Origin: Bactrocera neohumeralis
Taxonomy: Eukaryota; Arthropoda; Insecta; Diptera; Tephritidae
Direction: 5' to 3'
Length of the DNA: 64,000 nt
Assembly: GCF_024586455.1 (NCBI RefSeq)
Contig: NC_065919.1
Location: 33,828,839-33,892,838, forward strand
Part shown: in pieces, positions 56,164 through 64,000 of the stretch
Numbering within the stretch: position 1 is the first letter of the stretch
Layout: every line of letters begins with the position of its first letter
Translations under genes and position numbers: made by a program
Notes under the pieces: generated by a model
What the model was told of the DNA's origin: nothing
The model's input: only the letters and a program-made list of their open reading frames with translations
Databases searched by the model: none

Positions 56164-57797
56164 GGGCTATAATGCCCAATTTTGCTTGTTTCATTTGTCA
56201 AAAAGCTCACTTAAATTCTATAGAGCTGATTAAACATCTAAAGTCAGCTCATGGTACTCCACCAGTTTGTAAATTTCAATGTAACGAATATAATTGCAAA
56301 CAAATTTTTTCTAACATTCACAGATTTCAAATTCACCTCAAAAAACATTTGAAAATAGAAATAGCCAATCTTGTAAAGAAAATTCTCTTGCTCTTAATAT
56401 TCCAATTCAAACAACTAATTCATCAAATCAACTAGTACCAATATAAAATATTACTTCTTTAAAAGATTCAATGATCGCGTTTCTACTTCAGCTGCATTCC
56501 AATACGAATTTTTCTCGGAAAGACGTATTCGAAAATCAAAATTCCGTAACAGAGTTAATTTCAACCCCAATATGAAATATTAAGAGCCATTAGTAATTTT
56601 CATGAAAATAATTCTATACTTGAGGAAGTAATTAAAATTATATCTCAGCCATTTTATGATTTAACCACCGAATACAAATTTTTCAAAGAAATAGAAAAAC
56701 TAGACCTGTATAAACATCCGCAAAAATATATTGTTAGCGACGAACTCTCAGAAGTCATATTTAATAACAATCCAACTTTAACCTCAGCTAGAACCGAAAT
56801 AACCCTATCAGACATTCCTTTTCAAATTAAAAAACTTTTTGAGAGTAAAGGGATCTTAGAGGCAACGCTTTTAAATATGAAAAACTTTTCAGAAAACCTT
56901 CCTTATACTCATTTCATCAATAGCAGCTTTTGGCAAAATTTAAAGAAAAATAATGTAACGATTCCATTTTTTTTGTATATGGATGACTTCGAAATTAATG
57001 ATCCTTTGGGCAGTAAATCTGGCCAACAAAAAATTTGCGGTATATATTATAACTTTCCAAGCGTACCTCAGTACCAACTTAGCAAATTATCAAATATATT
57101 TGTAGCAGGGTTTGTTAAAGTTCGAGATCTACAAGATTGTGGATTTACTGTTTGCCTTACACCACTTCTGAATATTTTAAAAACATTGGAAATTAATGGC
57201 CTTCAAATAAATGTAGATGGCAAAAGCTGTATAATACATTTTAAACTAGTACAAATTTTAGGCGATAATCTTGGTCTTAACACTGCATTAGGCTATGTCA
57301 GTTCTTTTTCTGCGAATTCTTGGTGCAGAATATGCAAAAGGCAAAAACTTCAAACTCGTACAGATTGTCTTGAAGTCCCGAACTCATTACGAACTAGAAG
57401 TAGTTATAATAGCGATATTTTACTGAACAATCCTGTTGTTAGTGGCATTAAAAATGTTTCGATATTTAATTCCTTGTCAAACTTTCATGTAACCGATAAC
57501 ATTGCTTGTGACATAATGCACGATTTATTTTTGGGTGTTTGCAAATATAATTTTTCCAAAATTTTACATTATTTTGTGTATGAAAAAAAGTTTTTTTGTT
57601 TAGAAACTTTGAATTACAGGAAACAGATGTTTCAGTATGGGGATACAGAAATTGGCAATATAAGTCCACCCATTCAAAAGCACCATATACAAAACGCTTC
57701 ATTCAAAATGAACGCGAGACAGATCAAAACATTTTCTCACTTGATACTGCTCATGGTAGGTGATCTAATTGATCGAGATGATTTAGTCAGCGTTTGA
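56164..57797 (+). pseudogene. C2H2 zinc finger plus tnp2-like transposase region, truncated
   Basis: In frame with the preceding exon, 56170-56350 reads MPNFACFICQK ... LIKHLKSAH and CNEYNCKQIF ... HRFQIHLKKH, two Cys2-His2 fingers. After two frame breaks the text resumes in KIISQPFYDLTTEYKFFKEI and LDLYKHPQKYIV. Then 56877-57797 is open: IPFFLYMDDFEINDPLGSKS, KICGIYYNFPSVP, LVQILGDNLGLNTALGYVSS, WCRICKRQK, and NIACDIMHDLFLGVCKYN. The DDFE, GDNLG and DIMHD blocks look like the acidic active-site regions of tnp2/CACTA-like transposases. The 3' end is lost at 57797. Confidence 0.6.
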
Positions 57798-58060
57798 AAA
57801 ACTACGCTACTCTCGTAGCATTTCATTTTACTCTTGCTACCGCTCTCACTTTGTCGGGAGCCACAGCATAGCCTTAGCATAACAATGTAAAGTATGCGCT
57901 CTACTCTGCTCCGAGTTTTGTTAGTTAAAAAACTATAGCTGGAGCGGGAGCAAAAAATTAAATTTTGCGCTATGCTCTGGCGTAGCGGTAGTAAAAAATT
58001 GAAAGCGGTAGCACAGCAGAGCTAATGAAAATTTTCATGTGCTACAGCTCCCGTATGTGT
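57795..58060. repeat. Small repeat with internal inverted words (MITE-like)
   Basis: Words such as gctacgctactctcgtag, gctaccgctctc and the reverse-oriented gcgtagcggtagtaaaaaatt and gaaagcggtagcac face each other across the stretch. It truncates the tnp2-like ORF. I cannot name the family or define a target duplication. Confidence 0.4.
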
Positions 58061-58421
58061 TTGTTGTTTTTTTTTCTTTTTTGCTATTTTCTGTCATTTA
58101 CAAGTATGGTACAAGTTGGTATACAAAAGAAAGTCGTTTATAACTCAAGAACGGCTGCACCGATTTGGCTTAAAATTGGTGGGGAGGTAGCTTAGAAGCA
58201 GGGTAAGGACATAGGATACATTTTATCTCTTTATGCTAAAATTCAATACAACTCATAAATACAAAAATTATATTTCAAATCATAAGCATTTGTTCAAAAT
58301 TTATGTAGTAAGAATCATTTGAAAATTTTAGTAATTCAAAAATAGAAAGAAATAAGTAAAAAATTTTGTTGGAGCAAGAAGCGTTTTTCTTACTTTATTT
58401 ATTATTTTAAAAATGCGGGGG
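58061..58421. other. Spacer with a dispersed-repeat motif
   Basis: 58130-58240 contains actcaagaacggctgcaccg, atttggcttaaaattggtgg and gaggtagcttagaagcaggg, text I recognise as a common dispersed repeat in tephritids. No gene. Confidence 0.45.
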
Positions 58422-58718
58422 TGTAAAACAAATTAAAGTGCAGTGTGCTCCTGTTCACGGTTCCTTAGCGAGTGATTTATTTTCAAAGTTGTTCATATAT
58501 ACTCTATATACATAATTGCTCTTTAGAAGATTTGAGCATTGACATAAGTAAAGAAAATTATGAGTACAATATGTGTATGTATGTATACATGTGTGTACAA
58601 ATGTAAGTAAGCGTAAGCCATTGAGTTATTAACAAGCAATGAGATAAAGAGAGATTTATAATAACAATATGTTGCTTTTATCCGGAGCACGGGTCACTGT
58701 CATTAGGGTGACCCAACA
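58422..58718 (-). repeat. Candidate 3' LTR of the BEL/Pao element
   Basis: On the minus strand it begins TGTTGGGTCACCCTAATGAC just after a G-rich tract that could prime plus-strand synthesis, and ends TTTGTTTTACA. TG..CA borders. The 5' partner LTR lies outside the window, so I cannot confirm the length by comparison. Confidence 0.5.
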
Positions 58719-58746
58719 TCCCGGCCCGCGTTGAAAGAACTATCTT

Positions 58747-60740
58747 TCAAGAAATTGGAAGAATGGCTAATTTATGTATCGGCCTACAAAGAGTTCCATT
58801 GGCAGTTCGGAGATTCACCACTCTAACATGGCCATCTCGTCCAAGCACGGTTGATTCGACCCGACCTAATCTCCAACGTTGCGGTGGCAGATTGTCATCA
58901 TGTATGATCACTAAAGCACCCTTAGTGAGATTAGGTGAAGGTGTTGTCCACTTTACTCGGGCTCGTAGTTCGTTTATATAATCCACAGACCAGCGACGCC
59001 AAAAACTTTGTTTGATGGCAGTGATTGTGTTGTAGCGATCAACGTGTGAGACGGTCTTCAGCTCCAGTGAGCGCTCAGGCAAGCCACGCAAAGAATCACC
59101 GACCAAAAAATGACCAGCTGTCAGTGAACCAAAGTCGTTGGGATCTGATGATATTGAACATAGTGGACGTGAATTAAGAATGGCTTCTACTTCTACAGCA
59201 ACGGTGCTTAACTCTTCGAATGTCAATTTAGTGTTTGCCAATGTGCGATTTAACAACCCTTTCGCGCTCTTCACCGCAGCTTCCCAAAGGCCGCCGAAGT
59301 GAGGTGGCCTGGGTGGAATAAAATGGAAATTAATAAAATCAGAGAAACAATATTTATAGATTTCATTTAACGTTTCAGTCTTGAATAAGAACTGTTTGAG
59401 GTCCTTTAACTGGTTAGATGCGCCCACAAAATTGGTAGCATTGTCGCAAAAGATATCACATGGCATTTTACGGCGACCACTCATTCGCTTTAATGCATTT
59501 AGAAATGCGTTTGTTGATAGGTCGGAGACCACCTCGATGTGCACAGCTTTAGTTACGAGGCATACAAATACAGCTAAATATGACTTGGTGGGTGGTTTTC
59601 CTCGAATTCGAAGATATGTGTTAATTGGTCCACAAAAGTCGATTCCGCAACGTTCAAATGGGCGTGCAGGAGTAATACGTGTATCTGGTAGTGGGCCCAT
59701 TACCTGTTGTAACAGCACTGGCTTGTAACGAACACAATGCACACAGGAACGAACAATGCGACGAGCAACATCTTTAGCGTTGACAATCCAAAATTCTAAT
59801 CTGATGAAGGCGACCAATGCCTTTGGGCCTGCATGAAAATTTCGCAAATGTAGATGTCGAACGTACTTTAGTACAAATTGGGAATCACTGGGTAGTAGAA
59901 TCGGATGTTTCTACGAGTTGGGTAAATCTGCATAATCTAGACGTCCGCCAACTTTTATGAGTTCAAAACCGGTTACGTTGTCCAAGAATGGTGTGAGAAA
60001 CTTCAAGTTACTCCTTAGGGCTTGGTTTTTTCGAAGTAATTGAATATCGTTTGAAAAATGTTGTTGCTGAATGTTAAAAATAATGCAATATGATGCACGT
60101 CGTAATTCGTCAGGAGATGGCGAAATGGTGTTTGTCGTATACTTTCGTCTGCATTTATCACTGAGCCGAAAGAGCCAGGCGATGAGACGCAGACAATGGA
60201 GATACGAGCTTATGCCATCAATGACATCGATCAAGTAATTTACCTCCTTAACTATAGCAAATGTCTTCTTGCGTTTTTCTCTGTTCACAATATCCATGTC
60301 AAGCTCAATATTGCCTGTGTGTCTTGGCCATTTCATTGCGTTTTCTTGCAAAAAGTGAGGACCAGAAAACCATATCGAAGATTTGAGCTCAGCAGCAGGG
60401 CAGCCTCGAGATACTAGGTCGGCGGGATTCTCTTTGGAAGGCACATACCTCCATTGTCCACCTGCGGTTAATTCCTGTATGTCAGATACCCTGTTGCCCA
60501 CGAACGTTGACAGCGTAACAGAGTGTTGTTTTATCCAATGTAGAACTAGTTGCGAATCAGTCCAAAAGAAAGTAGTTATGCTAACAGATGTGAATATGTT
60601 CTTTATCTTAGCATACAGGCAAGCGAGAAGGTGGGCACCGCAAAGTTCGAGTTTTGGAAGAGACTGCTTTTTTACTGGTGCGATCCTTGATTTCGACGTT
60701 AATAAATGCACAGCAACCTTTCCGTCAGAGTCTTCTTCGT
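58747..60740 (-). pseudogene. BEL/Pao RNase H end and integrase
   Basis: Frame from DSDGKVAVHLLTSKSRIAPV through LPKLELCGAHLLACLYAKI, FFWTDSQLVLHWI, WRYVPSKENPADLVSRG and a stop codon after DYADLPNS (59911). It then continues in the same frame through HAGPKALVAFIRLEFWI, the zinc-binding C..C pair (SCVHCVRYK), and integrase blocks FERCGIDFCGP (Asp), DIFCDNATNFVG (Asp) and FGGLWEAAVKSAKGLL (Glu). The tail ends in FWRRWSVDYINELRARVKW and CRPIHKLAILPIS. All three integrase acidic residues are present. Only the stop and frameshift inactivate it. Confidence 0.85.
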
Positions 60741-61440
60741 ATGTAAATTGCCGAACCGTATGCCCGAATTGATGCGTCGCAAAAACCATGCAACTGTATG
60801 TCGCGAGCATTAGGTAGCAGACAATAACGAGGCAGGCTGAGTGGTGAAAGCGAGTTTAGAGATGCTAAGCAACAATTCCAGGCTTGGTGTATATGTTGAG
60901 GAACCGACTCGTCCCAATCTAATTTTAGCAGCCACAATTCCTGCATAATTATTTTTGAGGTTATCACGACTGGTGAGAGCACTCCAAGTGGATCGAACAG
61001 CGATGAAGCGATAGACAGTATTGTGCGTTTTGTGACAGACTTGTGAACTTGCTTTGGTGTGAATGAAAATAACAACGTGTCGTTGCGTTGATTCCAAGTC
61101 ACCCCAAGTGCACTTGATGTAAAATCGTCAGTAACGCTTAGTTCTTTCATAGTTTGGCCTTCCATGAAATCTGGGTGATTGGAATGCCACTTGGATAGAG
61201 GAAACTGTCCGCGTCGAAGTATCTCAATAACTTCTTTCTTTAATGTGTGTAAGGCATCTGTGTCATCCGCACCACATAGAAAATCATCGACATAGAACGA
61301 AGTCTTTACAGCCGCGGCGCCAATTGGAAATTCTGCCATATGCTTATCTGCTAAATAGTGAAGGCTTCGCACTGCTAGATATGGGGCTGAGGCGGTACCA
61401 TATGTCACAGTGTTGAGCTGGTATGTGAGAAGATGTAATG
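60740..61440 (-). pseudogene. BEL/Pao RT catalytic part and RNase H start
   Basis: Resumes with TYQLNTVTYGTASAPYLAV, then the catalytic FYVDDFLCGADD, LSKWHSNHPDFM, LGVTWNQRNDTLLFSF, ASSLFDPLGVLSPVVITSK and WLLKLDWDESVP. It ends in the RNase H entry HGFCDASIRAYGSAIYIRR before the next frameshift at about 60740. Confidence 0.85.
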
Positions 61441-63888
61441 AAATCTACGATCATTTTTATTCAAGGATACTTGCCTGTACATTTTAGTGACATCTGCGGT
61501 GATAGCGTAACGATATAAACGGAAGCGCAGAAGCAACATGTACAGCTCTGTTTGGATAGTTGGTCCGACTAAAAGTAAGTCATTTAGCGATGTTTGTGTC
61601 GTAGTTTGGCAAGAGGCATCAAACACTACTCGTAACTTTGTTGATGCGCGTGTAGGTTTCAGTACGCAGTGATGTGGAATGTAATAGTGTGGTTCATCTA
61701 ATTTCGGCGCTTTTACTACAGACATGTGACCAAGACGTTCGTATTCTTCCATGAACGAGACGTACTGGGAATAAGTGTCTGGCGAATGCGACAGACGGCG
61801 TTCTATTGCTAGGAATCGGCGACGAGCGATGTCGTATGAGGCTCCAAGTGCAGCTGGATTGTCCTTAAATGGCAGCCTCACAATTATGCGTCCAGTAGTA
61901 TCTTGATGTGTTGTGGCTATAAAATGACGTTCACAAATGCGATGATCAGATGAAATAGGGTTGGGTTTGCAGTCAACAGTTTCGAGCTCCCAAAGGCGTT
62001 GCATGTTTGCGTCAATAGAGTCTTCGCGAAATAGCAGACATGACTTTGAAGGCGTATAGTGCTTGGACTGGTATCTTCCAGAAACCACCCAGCCAAATAA
62101 TGTTTTTTGCAATGTAGGTAAATTTTGGCCAAGATTTATTTGAACAACAGCGAGAGCTTCAAAAAATGCCTCTGTTCCAAGCAACAGATCGATGCGTCGA
62201 GGTTTGAAGAACGTTTCGTCAGCCAAAGTTGTGTTGGCTGGCAAATTCCAGTTTATTGTGTCAATTTCAGCATCAGGTTGGTATGCAATATGGGGTGTGA
62301 TACCAAACTGGAGCGAAAGTTGAAATGCTGATGTAAGTGACTTAATTGTTGTGGTGGTTCGAGCTTTAAGGTTGGTAACTGAGTCACCTATGCTGCGAAT
62401 GCCAATGTGATACTTTTCTCGACGAAGGTGAAGCCTTTGTGCGAACTCATCGGTCATGAAATTCACTTGAGAACATGAGTCGAGAAGAGCTCTTCCAAGC
62501 TTGTACGCACCCGTTGAATCTTTAACTAAAACTAAAGCTGTTGCTAAAATGACCTGCCCGTGATCCGATGTCTCCATATGCGAATGCGTGGCAGCTAGTT
62601 GGTTGTATGTATGAGGTTTGGTTGAACATGATGATGATGGTTGAAACGATTGCGAAACAGGAAGAGATGTTGTACTTGCAAGTGTAGGCAGAGTCGCGTT
62701 GTCATGATGCAAGAGCGTATGATGCGTTCTGTTACAGGAGCGGCAGCGATGCCTCGACGCACACTGAGCTACTCTGTGACTATTGCTCAGACAATTGATA
62801 CAGAGGTCGTATTTCTTGGCAGCATCGTAGCGTTGATTCGTGTTCATGTCCTTAAATTGAGAACATCCAATGATTTTGTGTTTATCGCTAGAGCAAAGAA
62901 CACAAGAAGGCTTAGTGATGGCGAATGATGAGTTTTGTCCACGGGTAGTAATCCGAATTGGTTTGGTGGACTCGAACTTATGATGTGACGAGGAGTCGGA
63001 TGAATGCAAAAACTGACAATGGCGTTCTAAAACTTGGGTGCATTGTATCCAAGTTGGAAGCGATTTGTAGTCTAGCGATTCATTCCATTTGTTGCGAGTT
63101 TGCTGATCACATTTTCCAATGACAATGTAAATCAGCATTGCTTGTGCGATGTTGGAGCTCGTGCCCAACGATTCTAACGAACTGAATATAGCTGATGCCT
63201 TGTCAATCAAACTACGCAATTGTTGATAGTTTGATTTATCGGCTGTTTGCAGCGTAAATAAGGAGGTAATTCCTTCCAAAAAAATCAGAGTGGGATTATC
63301 GAAGCGTTCCCTGAGTCTATCTAAAGCTTTCGGGTAGTTTTCGCTGGTTACCTGGAAGGCTCTTACGGTTTCCAGGGCTGAACCTTTAAGACACGACAAC
63401 AAATAATTAAATCGTTCTATATTGGAAAGTCTAGGTTCCCGAGCGACAAGTTGAGTAAAAGATGCAATAAAGTTTTTGTATTCTGCATAATTCCCGCTGA
63501 AAATAGGCAGCGACAACCTTGGCAAGAATGATGGCGTGGAAACAGGTGTTGGAGCTGTTGTCTCGGGATAGTTAATTGTAACGTTTCCTTCGTCCCCAAG
63601 TTGTGCTTGAATGCAAAGTTTGGCTGTGACATAGCTATCCTTTAAATCTGCGCGACCTGTGTCTGATGGATCCAAATCTTCAATGTCAGCTTGAACTGAG
63701 AGTGCTTGTTTAAAGTATGACTCTAGTATTCCCAGTCGGCATTGCAACTCCGCATGTGAAGGCTTTTCATCAAAGTCTTTTGATCCCTCAACTATAGATT
63801 TAATGCGTGATATATTGCGTTTTATATTAGCACGTTTGCGTTTGGAGTGTTCAAGAGACATTATCCCTTTTACGTTATTTTTGTACAC
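61405..63888 (-). pseudogene. BEL/Pao gag, protease and RT start
   Basis: 827-codon frame; a likely start is the Met of MSLEHSKRKRANI, ten codons in. Gag region: LPIFSGNYAEYKNFIASF, LKGSALETVRAF and LIDKASAIFSSLESLG. Zinc knuckles: CVLCSSDKHKIIGC and CINCLSNSHRVAQC..RHRCRSC. Protease: GRALLDSCSQVNFM, where the usual DSG/DTG active-site Gly is Cys. RT start: LRVVFDASC, YAITADVTKMYRQVSL and FHYIF. The frame is lost at about 61435 by a small deletion inside the RT. Confidence 0.85.
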
Positions 63889-64000
63889 CCTTAATGTAAA
63901 GCGAAGAGAATAACTACCAGCGGTCAGTTATAGCGACGGCAAAAAAGAAGTTGTATACTGCTCACTAACAATGCGTTGTCTCACTAAACAATGTCTCACT

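Larger units (their letters stand above)
58422..64000 (-). mobile_element. BEL/Pao LTR retrotransposon, defective, 5' end outside the window
   Basis: The domain order on the minus strand is gag (DUF1759-like), CCHC knuckles, aspartic protease, RT, RNase H, integrase with a DUF5641-like tail, then LTR. Long, well-kept frames but two frameshifts (about 61435 and 60740) and one stop (59911). The 5' leader occupies 63889-64000. Confidence 0.85.

Noticed and set aside
1..64000. tRNA or rRNA genes
   Set aside because: Scanned by eye for the conserved tRNA box A/B words and for rRNA-like stretches; none convincing. A covariance-model scan would be decisive.

Overview
The window looks like euchromatic-to-heterochromatic DNA of a higher dipteran, most likely a tephritid-type fruit fly. 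The base is AT-rich with many (ATGTACATA)-type microsatellites. There is one insect-style intron-rich housekeeping gene, and almost everything else is transposable elements (TEs) nested in one another. No bacterial features, rRNA, tRNA or CRISPR arrays were seen. The species call is inference from repeat style and protein similarity by eye.

Region 1 (1-15617, minus strand) is a host gene for a xylulokinase (FGGY family). Five coding exons are readable: 15555-15617, 13027-13148, 12867-12978, 3246-3961 and 2213-2434. They join in phase with GT..AG introns, and the last exon(s) lie beyond the left edge. The introns hold a large repeat, a dead Tc1-like transposase, a jockey-like LINE split by a hAT-type element with a perfect 8-bp target duplication, a decayed mariner-type transposase, and foldback-like elements. 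One of these ends about 20 bp from the donor site of exon 1.

Region 2 (16-37 kb) is intergenic TE mosaic. It holds foldback-like elements (A, B, C) with GC-rich hairpin modules, and five copies of a ~0.55-kb MITE family ('M') with 9-bp target duplications. One M copy carries a P-type element. Also present are a LOA-like LINE lacking its reverse transcriptase, an R1-type LINE with both ORFs, a pogo-like MITE, a 599-bp mariner-type element, and several long inverted repeats.

Region 3 (37-54 kb) holds a second R1-type LINE and then a deep nest. A gypsy/errantivirus-type element on the minus strand was invaded by a ~2-kb palindromic foldback element. The left arm of that palindrome holds a Helitron, inserted exactly between A and T, and its dyad centre holds a Tc1-like element. 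An RTE-type LINE also interrupts the gypsy pol. A short LTR element (52159-53924) closes the region.

Region 4 (54-64 kb) carries a multi-exon gene on the plus strand with proper introns but at least one frameshift. It runs into a zinc-finger plus tnp2-like transposase region. Next comes a BEL/Pao retrotransposon on the minus strand with gag, protease, RT, RNase H and integrase, broken by two frameshifts and one stop; its far end leaves the window.

The only gene likely to serve the host is the xylulokinase. The 53960 gene may be TE-derived. The most informative material is the nested insertion history, where several empty sites can be reconstructed from the sequence itself.
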